A DNA stretch of 18,822 bases. Origin: Prolixibacteraceae bacterium (GTDB lineage: Bacteria > Bacteroidota > Bacteroidia > Bacteroidales > Prolixibacteraceae). Below are positions 7,072-14,431 of this stretch, one piece after another. Position 1 is the stretch's first letter. Each line of letters starts with the position of its first letter. The translations under genes were made by a program, and so were the position numbers. The stretch covers positions 1 to 18,822 of the forward strand of contig JALOCD010000087.1 of the NCBI GenBank assembly GCA_023228025.1, given 5' to 3'. The notes beneath the pieces are model-generated. The model searched no databases and was not told where the DNA came from. It saw only the letters and a list, made by a program, of their open reading frames with translations.

Positions 7072-7092
7072 TAGGGGACGCATTGTCCCCTA
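7072..7092 (+). promoter_or_regulatory. Leader hairpin upstream of rimP
   Basis: TAGGGGAC (7072-7079) pairs perfectly with GTCCCCTA (7085-7092) around the 5-nt loop GCATT. A T-rich but interrupted stretch (TTTTATTAATTT) follows, and the rimP ATG is 17 nt downstream. It could be a weak attenuator or a structure shielding the translation start. The stem contains no start codon, but a TTG (7083-7085) in the loop and stem opens a spurious 9-codon extension of rimP. Confidence 0.6.
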
Positions 7093-7109
7093 TTTTATTA
7101 ATTTATAAA

Positions 7110-7568
7110 ATGATATCGAAAGTTGTTGTTCAAAGGATGGTGGATGAAAAGCTCTCGGATACGATGTTTGTCGTTGACGTATCGGTAGGGCCCGGTAACG
7201 CCATTTCGATAATTATCGACAGCGATGAGGGGTTGAGTATTGACAAATGTATTGAAATGAGCCGCCACATTGAGCATCAGTTCGACCGTGAAGCGGAAGA
7301 TTTCTCCCTCGAAGTCTCCTCTCCAGGTTTGACACAGCCATTTAAAGTGCTGCGTCAATATTTGAAAAATCTCGGGAAAGAGGTGGAGGTAGTAACAGCC
7401 AAAGGCGACAAGCTAATTGGGGTCCTGAAATCTGCCACAGAGGAAAATTTTGTCGTAGAAACATCAAGTAATATAAAAGTAGACGGAAAAAAGACAGTAG
7501 AACTAAAGACTGTTGAATTTTCACTGCAAGAAATAAAAACAGTTAAAACAGTTATCACTTTTAAATAA
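7110..7568 (+). CDS. rimP: Ribosome maturation factor RimP
   Basis: RimP assists late assembly of the 30S subunit, acting before S12 and S5/S19 join. The protein is 152 residues, the usual length. The N-terminal domain contains IIIDSDEGLSIDKCIEMSRH (35-54) and the conserved VSSPGLTQPF (69-78), where most homologues have VSSPG-x-x-RPL. The C-terminal SH3-like domain follows (VEVVTAKGDKLIGVLKSA). I chose ATG 7110. A TTG nine codons upstream (7083) keeps the frame open but lies in the leader hairpin and adds non-conserved residues. It is the first gene of rimP-nusA-infB, 13 nt before nusA, an order conserved across bacteria. Confidence 0.94.
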   Translation: MISKVVVQRMVDEKLSDTMFVVDVSVGPGNAISIIIDSDEGLSIDKCIEMSRHIEHQFDREAEDFSLEVSSPGLTQPFKVLRQYLKNLGKEVEVVTAKGDKLIGVLKSATEENFVVETSSNIKVDGKKTVELKTVEFSLQEIKTVKTVITFK

Positions 7569-7581
7569 AAATCCTGAAGAT

Positions 7582-8823
7582 ATGGACAACCTCAATCTGA
7601 TTGACACGTTTTCGGAATTTAAAGACCTGAAAAACATCGATCGAGCCACGATGATGAGCGTATTGGAAGATGCGTTCAGAAGTGTGATTCAAAAGCAGTT
7701 TGGCTCGGACGAGAATTTTGACGTCATTATAAACCCCGACAAAGGAGACTTTGAAATATACCGGAACCGTACGGTTGTAGAAGACGGAGCGCTCACCGAT
7801 CTGAATACTGAAATCACCATTTCCGCAGCCAATGCCAACAACGGGGATTATGAATTGGGCGAAGAGTTAACCGATACGATTCGTTTTAGCGATTTCGGAA
7901 GAAGGGCCATCCTGAATTTACGCCAGAACCTTGCCTCCCGGATCCTGGAACTTGAAAAGGACAACATCTACCAAAAATACAAATCCAGAATTGGCGAGAT
8001 CGTCACCGGCGAAGTATACCAAATATGGAAAAAAGAACTTTTGTTGCTCGACGACGAGGGGAATGAACTGATTCTGCCCAAAAGTGAGCAAATCCCTTCC
8101 GATTTTTTCAGAAAAGGCGACAGTGTCAGGGCCGTGGTTATCAAGGTAGAGATGAGGAACAACAGTCCTTACATTATCTTGTCCCGTATCTCCCCTGTAT
8201 TCCTGGAAAGGCTTTTTGAACTGGAGGTTCCTGAAATTTCGGATGGTTTGATTACCATTAAAAAGATTGTCAGAATTCCTGGCGAACGCGCCAAAGTTGC
8301 CGTTGAATCATACGACGACCGTATTGATCCGGTAGGCGCCTGTGTTGGAATGAAGGGTTCGCGCATTCACGGTATTGTGAGGGAATTACGCAACGAGAAC
8401 ATCGACGTAATCAATTTCACCAACAACAACCAGTTGTACATTCAAAGGGCGCTTAACCCTGCAAAAATCTCCTCCATCAAGATTTATGGCAACGAGAACA
8501 GGGTCGAAGTTTTCCTGAAACCCGAGGAGGTCTCGTTGGCCATTGGTAAAGGTGGATTGAACATCAAACTGGCCAGCCAGCTCACAGGCTACGACATTGA
8601 TGTCTACCGCGATCGTGAAATTGCTGACGAAGAGGATGTCTCACTGGAAGAATTTGCAGATGAAATCGATGATTGGGTTCTCGACGGACTCAAATCCATT
8701 GGTTGCGATACTGCCCGAAATGTACTAAACCTCTCTCGGGAGGAGCTGATCAAGCGTACCGACTTCGAAGAAGAGACCATTGACGAGGTTTTGCGCATAC
8801 TGAAGTCCGAATTTGAACAATAA
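7582..8823 (+). CDS. nusA: Transcription termination/antitermination factor NusA
   Basis: NusA binds RNA polymerase and nascent RNA and controls pausing, intrinsic and Rho termination, and antitermination. Domains in order: N-terminal polymerase-binding domain (about 1-130), S1 domain (about 137-195, GEIVTGEVYQIW), KH1 (about 205-275, loop G256-M-K-G259) and KH2 (about 280-350, loop G322-K-G-G325 in AIGKGGLNIKLASQLTG). After an acidic stretch (DEEDVSLEEFADEIDD) there is one helix-hairpin-helix-like segment (LKSIGCDTARNVLNLSREEL). At 413 residues it lacks the second C-terminal acidic repeat of E. coli NusA (495 residues), as is normal outside Proteobacteria. It lies 13 nt after rimP and 57 nt before infB. 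Confidence 0.97.
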   Translation: MDNLNLIDTFSEFKDLKNIDRATMMSVLEDAFRSVIQKQFGSDENFDVIINPDKGDFEIYRNRTVVEDGALTDLNTEITISAANANNGDYELGEELTDTIRFSDFGRRAILNLRQNLASRILELEKDNIYQKYKSRIGEIVTGEVYQIWKKELLLLDDEGNELILPKSEQIPSDFFRKGDSVRAVVIKVEMRNNSPYIILSRISPVFLERLFELEVPEISDGLITIKKIVRIPGERAKVAVESYDDRIDPVGACVGMKGSRIHGIVRELRNENIDVINFTNNNQLYIQRALNPAKISSIKIYGNENRVEVFLKPEEVSLAIGKGGLNIKLASQLTGYDIDVYRDREIADEEDVSLEEFADEIDDWVLDGLKSIGCDTARNVLNLSREELIKRTDFEEETIDEVLRILKSEFEQ

Positions 8824-8880
8824 CTGTCAGACGTTCAATCAACCGGAAGAGATAAAGCAAATTAAACTGTTTGGCAAACT

Positions 8881-11800
8881 ATGGATACAGGGAACAAAGT
8901 ATCAACAAGGTTAAGTAAAATAGCACGCGATTTGAACGTGGGGATCTCTACTATCGTGGAGTTTCTGAACAAACAGGGATTCAAAATGACCCCTGATCCC
9001 AATGCAAAGATCGATGTCGATGCTCAGATTCTCCTCGAAAAACAGTTTCGAAAGGATCATGATGCCAAAGTAGAGGCTGATATGCATCGTCCCGGCCGTT
9101 TGAAAAGAGATACCATCACCATCGAAGATGTTCATCATGGTGAACAAAAAGTTCAGGTCGATGACTTTGATGACGACTCTGTCAACATCACCGACAACAG
9201 CCTCCACCACGCCAAGGATTTCAAACACCATGAGCCACAGGCCAAAGTTGCAAAACCTGAGATCACGCATACTCCGCTGCCTGAAAAACCAGTCATCAAA
9301 GTGGTTGGTTCTGTTGACCTCGATAATCTCTCGGCAAAATCAAAACCATCTGAACCGGTTTCAAAACCAGTAGTTGAGGAGAAGAAAGTTGAAAAGGCGC
9401 CCGCAGCCGCTGTTGAAGTACCGGCCACTCCAAAAGCCGTTTCTACACCACCGGTTGTCGAAGAATCGCAGGTAAAAACCGAAGTAACCCCCAAGGTTGA
9501 AAAAGCGGGGACTGCTCCGGAAATGATCTCCAACGTTACCCAACTTGAAGCCAACATCAATATCGTCGGAAAAATCGATCTGACCCAACCGAAAGTTTCG
9601 GATAAGGGCAAGAAAGAAATTACCCTGACCAAGAAAAAACATATTTCGCCCAAATCCCCGGATGGGAAACCATCGAAACCCGGACGTGAGGGAAAACACC
9701 GTGAAGATCCGTTGGAAGAGATTTTCCCCGATCTCGTTGAGGTTCCGGAAGAGATTTTCAAACATGCCAGGGAAATCCTGTCAGGACCTAAAGTGGTAGG
9801 AAAGATTGAACTTCCTGCCGAAGGACTTAAAAAGGGTATCGGAATCCGTGACGAAGACCGTTCCCTGCGCAAGAAAAAACGCAAACGCGTCTCCAAAGAT
9901 GCCAAGGAGCGAGTGCCGTTGAACATTGAGAAGAAGGGCGACGAAACGAAAGATAAAAAAGAGCCGGGGAAAGAGAAGAGTACCCTCAAGAAAAAGAGTT
10001 CCCTGGTTGTAAAGAAAAAATTACCGCTTAAAAAAGAGGTCAACGAAGAGGATGTACAAAAGCAAGTCAAAGAGACCCTTGCCCGCCTGACCACCAAAAG
10101 CCAGAAAACCAGGGGTTCGAAACACCGTCGCGACAAGCGGTTGGCCTATACTGAGAAGATGGCCGAAGAGGGCGCACAAGCCGACATCGACAGAAATATC
10201 ATCAAGATTACAGAGTTTGTTTCAGTGAGTGAACTGGCGAGCATGATGGACGTCAACCCGACACAGGTTATCGCGACCTGTATGTCATTGGGATTGTTCG
10301 TTTCCATCAACCAACGTCTGGATGCCGAAACCATGTCGGTTGTTGCCGATGAGTTTGGTTACAAAGTCGAATTTATCTCTGTTGAGGTTCAGGAAGCCAT
10401 TCTGGAAGAAAAGGATGCAGAGGAAGACCTCAAATCGCGTCCACCGATTGTGACCGTCATGGGACACGTCGACCACGGAAAGACCTCACTCCTTGACTAT
10501 ATTCGTAAAGCAAATGTAATAGCCGGCGAAGCTGGGGGTATCACCCAGCACATCGGCGCCTACAATGTGAAACTGGAAGACGGTCGTAAGATTACCTTCC
10601 TCGATACACCGGGTCACGAAGCGTTTACTGCCATGCGTGCCCGTGGCGCCCAGGTAACCGATATCGCCATCATCATCGTGGCAGCAGACGATGATGTGAT
10701 GCCTCAAACCGTCGAGGCCATCAACCACGCATCTGCAGCCGGCGTTCCGATCGTGTTTGCCATCAACAAGGTGGACAAACCAACCGCCGATCCCGAAAAA
10801 ATCAAACACCAGCTGGCCAACATGAACTACATGGTGGAGAGCTGGGGTGGAAAATACCAATCGCACGACATCTCGGCCAAATCGGGCCTTGGCGTCGCAG
10901 AACTGCTCGAAAAAGTACTGCTCGAAGCTGAAATGCTCGATCTGAAAGCCAATCCGAATAAACGGGCCAATGGTTCGGTCATCGAATCAACCCTCGACAA
11001 AGGCCGTGGTTTTGTAGCCACCATCCTGGTTCAATCGGGTACCCTAAAGGTTGGGGACGTGCTTTTGGCCGGACCGCACTTCGGCCACATCAAGGCGATG
11101 TTTAACGAACGTAACCAGCGCGTCGAAAGCGTCGGTCCTGCAGAACCTGTTCTGATCCTCGGATTGAACGGCGCGCCGCAGGCAGGTGATAAATTCAACG
11201 TCATGGAGAGCGAACGCGAAGCCCGCCAGATTGCCAACAAACGTGAACAACTACAGCGCGAGCAAGGTCTGCGGACGCAGAAACACATTACCCTCGACGA
11301 GATCGGCCGACGGATTGCCATCGGCAACTTCCAGGAGCTTAACATCATCGTGAAGGGCGACGTGGACGGATCGATCGAAGCGCTTTCCGACTCACTGATC
11401 AAACTCTCGACTACCGAGATCCAGGTCAACGTGATTCACAAAGCAGTCGGTCAGATTACCGAATCAGATATCATGCTCGCTTCCGCATCCAACGCCATCA
11501 TCGTCGGATTCCAGGTCCGTCCTTCCATGAGCGCCAGGAAACTGGCCGAGAAGGAGGAGATCGATATTCGCCTTTACTCCATCATCTACGACGCGATCAA
11601 CGAGATCAAGTCGGCCATGGAGGGTATGTTGGCGCCGGAGATCAAAGAGGAAATCAAGGGAACTGCCGAAGTGCTCACTGCCTTCAAGATCACCAAGGTG
11701 GGTACCATTGCCGGATGTATCGTCCGCGATGGCAAGATCATCCGCAACTCGAAGGTGCGCCTGATCCGCGACGGTATCGTCGTCTTCACCGGCGAACTCG

Positions 11801-11943
11801 AATCACTGAAACGCTTCAAGGATGACGTTAAAGAGGTGGCCAAAGGCTACGAGTGTGGCCTAAACATCCAGAACTACAACGACGTACGCGAAGGAGACTT
11901 TATTGAGGCGTTTGAGCAGGTGGAAGTGGCTAAAACACTATAA
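8881..11943 (+). CDS. infB: Translation initiation factor IF-2
   Basis: IF-2 is the GTPase that places fMet-tRNA on the 30S subunit and promotes 50S joining. It has 1020 residues, long for the family because of its linker. An N-terminal IF2-N helix domain (about 5-60, LSKIARDLNVGISTIVEFLN) is followed by a disordered linker rich in Lys, Glu, Pro and Val (about 60-430). A second IF2-N-like domain (about 440-500) precedes the G domain, with G1 GHVDHGKT (528-535), G3 DTPGH (575-579), G4 NKVD (629-632) and G5 SAK (665-667). Domains II, III and the fMet-tRNA-binding C-terminal beta-barrel follow to the end. The linker repeats a short V-G-K-I-[DE]-L motif three times. Basic stretches such as RKKKRKR suit RNA or ribosome contact. 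Confidence 0.98.
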   Translation: MDTGNKVSTRLSKIARDLNVGISTIVEFLNKQGFKMTPDPNAKIDVDAQILLEKQFRKDHDAKVEADMHRPGRLKRDTITIEDVHHGEQKVQVDDFDDDSVNITDNSLHHAKDFKHHEPQAKVAKPEITHTPLPEKPVIKVVGSVDLDNLSAKSKPSEPVSKPVVEEKKVEKAPAAAVEVPATPKAVSTPPVVEESQVKTEVTPKVEKAGTAPEMISNVTQLEANINIVGKIDLTQPKVSDKGKKEITLTKKKHISPKSPDGKPSKPGREGKHREDPLEEIFPDLVEVPEEIFKHAREILSGPKVVGKIELPAEGLKKGIGIRDEDRSLRKKKRKRVSKDAKERVPLNIEKKGDETKDKKEPGKEKSTLKKKSSLVVKKKLPLKKEVNEEDVQKQVKETLARLTTKSQKTRGSKHRRDKRLAYTEKMAEEGAQADIDRNIIKITEFVSVSELASMMDVNPTQVIATCMSLGLFVSINQRLDAETMSVVADEFGYKVEFISVEVQEAILEEKDAEEDLKSRPPIVTVMGHVDHGKTSLLDYIRKANVIAGEAGGITQHIGAYNVKLEDGRKITFLDTPGHEAFTAMRARGAQVTDIAIIIVAADDDVMPQTVEAINHASAAGVPIVFAINKVDKPTADPEKIKHQLANMNYMVESWGGKYQSHDISAKSGLGVAELLEKVLLEAEMLDLKANPNKRANGSVIESTLDKGRGFVATILVQSGTLKVGDVLLAGPHFGHIKAMFNERNQRVESVGPAEPVLILGLNGAPQAGDKFNVMESEREARQIANKREQLQREQGLRTQKHITLDEIGRRIAIGNFQELNIIVKGDVDGSIEALSDSLIKLSTTEIQVNVIHKAVGQITESDIMLASASNAIIVGFQVRPSMSARKLAEKEEIDIRLYSIIYDAINEIKSAMEGMLAPEIKEEIKGTAEVLTAFKITKVGTIAGCIVRDGKIIRNSKVRLIRDGIVVFTGELESLKRFKDDVKEVAKGYECGLNIQNYNDVREGDFIEAFEQVEVAKTL

Positions 11944-11946
11944 GGA

Positions 11947-11965
11947 CCCTTCGACAAGCTCAGGG
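11947..11965. repeat. REP-like dispersed repeat CCCTTCGACAAGCTCAGGG
   Basis: This 19-nt imperfect palindrome (CCCT...AGGG ends with a TCGA/AGCT core) begins 3 nt after the infB stop. From memory, the same string and its variants (CCTGAGCTTGTCGAAGG) recur in intergenic DNA of many bacteria. That it is a dispersed repeat is established knowledge rather than something one copy in this window can show. Confidence 0.6.
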
Positions 11966-11996
11966 CAAGTAAAGTAAAAAGGATAAAGGATAAAGT
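11966..11996. repeat. AT-rich GGATAAAG direct repeat
   Basis: The segment contains GGATAAAG twice, sharing one G (11981-11988 and 11988-11995), after AAGTAAAGTAAAAA. In reverse complement it resembles ACTTTATCC-containing segments at 14247-14265 and 14419-14435, on the far side of the two dehydrogenase genes. Such simple strings are common in Bacteroidales spacers. Confidence 0.45.
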
Positions 11997-12020
11997 ACAG
12001 AACTCCGAATATTAGTGCAG

Positions 12021-12081
12021 AAAGTTCCCAAAGTTTTAGTTACGAGCAAGTTTTGTTCATAACTAAAACTTTGGGAACTTT
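12021..12081. terminator. Very long hairpin downstream of infB, likely terminator
   Basis: The left arm 12021-12042 and right arm 12060-12081 are perfect 22-bp inverted complements. Inside, GAGCAA (12044-12049) and TTGTTC (12053-12058) pair with one G-U, leaving a 3-nt loop and one C-A mismatch. The whole element is therefore a nearly perfect 61-nt palindrome. It ends in TTTTTTT (12079-12085), so it can terminate the infB transcript. The stem is far longer than a usual intrinsic terminator, so it may instead be, or derive from, a dispersed palindromic element. Confidence 0.75.
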
Positions 12082-12160
12082 TTTTGCTCTCAGATGAAAA
12101 TTCGGGCGTTGCTATTTTTAATTTTTTAATTATCATTGACATTGTCTTGACAAGAACAAG

Positions 12161-13171
12161 ATGAATAAAAAAATTATGAAAAATACAATTCGATGGGGAA
12201 TACTCAGTACTGCAAAGATTGGGCGTGAAAAAGTAATTCCCGCAATACAAAAAAGTACAAATTGCAGTGTGGATGCTATTGGTTCTAGAAACCTCGATCA
12301 AGCGATAGCAACTGCAAAGCTATTAAACATTGATAGGGCTTACGGCTCCTACGAGGAAGTGTTGAGTGATCCGGATATTGATGCTGTTTATATCCCATTG
12401 CCAAACAACCTTCATGTGGAATGGGCTATTAAAGCAATGCAGTCTGGAAAACATGTGCTGTGCGAAAAACCAATTGGAGTATCTGCAGCAGAAGCCTCAA
12501 CATTGCTTCAGGAAGCGCAAAAATATCCGCAACTAAAAGTAATGGAAGCTTTTATGTACCGGTTTCATCCGCAGTGGCAAAAAGCAAAATCTTTAATTGA
12601 GGAAGGTGTGATTGGCGAAGTGAAGACAATCCATTCTTTTTTTTCCTATTTCAACATTAATCCAAATAATATTCGGAATAAAATAGATGTGGTTGGCGGA
12701 GCTTTGATGGATATTGGATGCTATTGCGTCTCGTTTCCTCGGTTTCTGTTTAATGAGGAGCCGGCAAGGGTAGTTTCGAGTATCGATCGTGACCCCGTCA
12801 TGAAAACCGACCGGTTAACTTCTGCGATTCTCGATTTTAAAAACGGAAAAACTTCGACATTCACCTGTTCAACCCAGTTGATGCCTTATCAGCGCGTTCA
12901 TGTTTTTGGTGATAACGGACATATTGAAATTGAAATTCCTGTGAATGCCCCGAAAGATGCACCAAGCAGGGTTTGGGTGCGCACCAAAACCGGCTCCAAA
13001 GAAATTGTTATTGAAGCAGTTGACCAGTATACAATTCAGGCCGGACTATTTGCCAAAGCAATTCTTGAAGATAGTCCGGTTCCAACAGATTTGTTGGATG
13101 CCTTGAATAATATGAAGGTGATCGATGCAATTTTCGAAAGTGCAGATAAGAACGGTTGGATAACTATCTGA
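12161..13171 (+). CDS. Gfo/Idh/MocA-family NAD(P)-dependent oxidoreductase
   Basis: A 336-residue cytosolic dehydrogenase. The Rossmann dinucleotide-binding region opens with RWGILSTAKIGREKVIPAI (11-29), a G-x-L-x-T-A-x-I-G variant of the glycine-rich loop. K103 in CEKPIG (101-106) is the usual catalytic lysine. GGALMDIGCYCV (179-190) carries the family's D184 and Y188. Members oxidise or reduce sugars, inositols and trans-dihydrodiols; the substrate cannot be told. A second ATG at 12176 (M6, MKNTIRWGI) fits the family start as well or better. The gene is visibly more A/T-rich than infB, has no clear promoter, and is preceded by repeats, suggesting a later arrival. It converges on the next gene with a 40-nt gap. 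No signal peptide is seen. Confidence 0.88.
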   Translation: MNKKIMKNTIRWGILSTAKIGREKVIPAIQKSTNCSVDAIGSRNLDQAIATAKLLNIDRAYGSYEEVLSDPDIDAVYIPLPNNLHVEWAIKAMQSGKHVLCEKPIGVSAAEASTLLQEAQKYPQLKVMEAFMYRFHPQWQKAKSLIEEGVIGEVKTIHSFFSYFNINPNNIRNKIDVVGGALMDIGCYCVSFPRFLFNEEPARVVSSIDRDPVMKTDRLTSAILDFKNGKTSTFTCSTQLMPYQRVHVFGDNGHIEIEIPVNAPKDAPSRVWVRTKTGSKEIVIEAVDQYTIQAGLFAKAILEDSPVPTDLLDALNNMKVIDAIFESADKNGWITI

Positions 13172-13211
13172 TCAGAAAATTCCGGATAAAAATTGGAATT
13201 GCTTAAGCCTA

Positions 13212-14168
13212 CTATGCATTCAGGCAATCTTCAACCGGATTTCCTGTCAGAAAATTGAATAGGTTCATAGCAGCCCTTTTCTGAAGTTCTATGGCTGCAC
13301 GATCGGAATACCAGGCATAATGTCCGGTGCAAATGGTCCGGGGATGGTTGATCAGTTCCTCCTGGTCGGCATTTGTGGGCTCATTCTCGTAAACGTCGAG
13401 GCCGGCGCTGTGAATTTTATCGGATTGTAACGCGTCCAATAATGCCACTTCATCGATCACTTCGCCACGGGAGGTATTGATCACCACAGGTTTTTTACTC
13501 ATCAATGCAAATGCCGGGCCATCCAACAAATGGCGGGTTTCTGAAGTGAGGTTGCAATGGGTGCTGATTACATCCGAGCTTTCGAGTAATTCAAACAGGG
13601 ATACTTTCCGGGCGGAAAGCCGGTTAAAATGGGCATCAGGCTGATATGGATCCGCTGCAAGAACCTGTTTAAACAAGGGTGATGCTTTTTTACAAAATTC
13701 GCTGCCGATTCGGCCCAGACCAATAATTCCCAGTGTTTTATCATGCAACTCGAAAACATCAGGAACCGGTGGTGCCGCAAATTTTTGTGTCAGTTGTGAT
13801 TTGACATCCCACATGGCCCGCGAACACGAAAACATCAGCGCCATTGCGTGATCGGAGACAGAATGGTTGGCATAGCCCTGAACGTTGGCCACTTTGATGC
13901 CATATTTGGTACATGTATTAACATCCACATTGTCATAACCCACCCCATAACGCACAACAGCTTTCAGGTTTTTCAGACCGGCCAGGAATTCTTCATCAAT
14001 TGCAGTATGCCTTACCAGGATACCATCTGCATTTTCAGCAAATATTTTCTTTTCCGCCTTTTCCCCATGGTAGGTAGGGTAAATTTTCAGTGTGAAGCCG
14101 CATTTCTCAAAAAGCTCCTTTTCAAAATCATACGATTTGTATCCTGAATCCAGTATCACAACCTCCAT
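13212..14168 (-). CDS. D-isomer-specific 2-hydroxyacid dehydrogenase, CtBP-like
   Basis: A 318-residue NAD-dependent dehydrogenase. The substrate domain contains VRYGVGYDNVDV (72-83), the Rossmann loop GLGRIG is at 150-155, and the catalytic triad is R234 (NTSRGEVID), E263 (ENEP) and H283 (TGHYAW). The overall layout, including the long insert FAAPPVPDVFELHDK, resembles the 'C-terminal binding protein'-like members rather than SerA, which would have an extra regulatory domain. Likely substrates are 2-hydroxy or 2-keto acids, not definable from sequence. It is transcribed toward the Gfo/Idh gene. The ATG at 14168 gives MEVVILDSGYKSYDFE, a natural first beta-strand. A loose -7-like TAAAATTTG lies just upstream but misses consensus by one base of spacing. 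Confidence 0.88.
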   Translation of the reverse strand: MEVVILDSGYKSYDFEKELFEKCGFTLKIYPTYHGEKAEKKIFAENADGILVRHTAIDEEFLAGLKNLKAVVRYGVGYDNVDVNTCTKYGIKVANVQGYANHSVSDHAMALMFSCSRAMWDVKSQLTQKFAAPPVPDVFELHDKTLGIIGLGRIGSEFCKKASPLFKQVLAADPYQPDAHFNRLSARKVSLFELLESSDVISTHCNLTSETRHLLDGPAFALMSKKPVVINTSRGEVIDEVALLDALQSDKIHSAGLDVYENEPTNADQEELINHPRTICTGHYAWYSDRAAIELQKRAAMNLFNFLTGNPVEDCLNA

Positions 14169-14296
14169 CTCGCCAAATAATTATGCAAATTTTAAACTGC
14201 CTGTGAGTTCAGATTCCGTTCTTGACATCAATATCTGTAGTCCAACACTTTATCCTTATTACTTGAGTCCACTCTGAAAAGCAAAAAATTAAGAAG

Positions 14297-14390
14297 GCCA
14301 CTAAGTCACAAAATCACTAAGGAGTCACAAAGATTTAAAAATCAGCACTAAGTTTCTTTGTGAACCTTTGTGTTTTGGTGTCTTTGTGGC
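14297..14390. repeat. Imperfect long inverted repeat in the pheS / dehydrogenase spacer
   Basis: The left arm 14297-14332 (from GCCACTAAG to TCACAAAG) and right arm 14356-14390 (from CTTTGTGAACC to TTTGTGGC) are imperfect complements, roughly three in four positions by eye. Each arm itself repeats a CACAAAG/CACTAAG unit. This matches the 'CTTTGTG...CTTAGTG' strings often found in Bacteroidota spacers. No T-run follows, so it is not a standard terminator. The rest of the 263-bp spacer shows no gene. Confidence 0.65.
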
Positions 14391-14431
14391 AGGAAAAGAC
14401 TTTTTGGTGTAGACTCTAACTTTATCCTTTT

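Noticed and set aside
7083..7109. TTG start adding nine residues to RimP
   Set aside because: The TTG lies in the leader hairpin; ATG 7110 gives the usual family length.
9153..10136. Long 327-codon open frame antisense to infB
   Set aside because: It is Ser/Phe-rich low-complexity, the mirror of the Lys/Glu-rich IF-2 linker, and infB is certain on the plus strand.
13172..13211. Terminator between the convergent Gfo/Idh and dehydrogenase genes
   Set aside because: AATTCC/GGAATT gives only a weak 6-bp stem with an 11-nt loop and no T-run.
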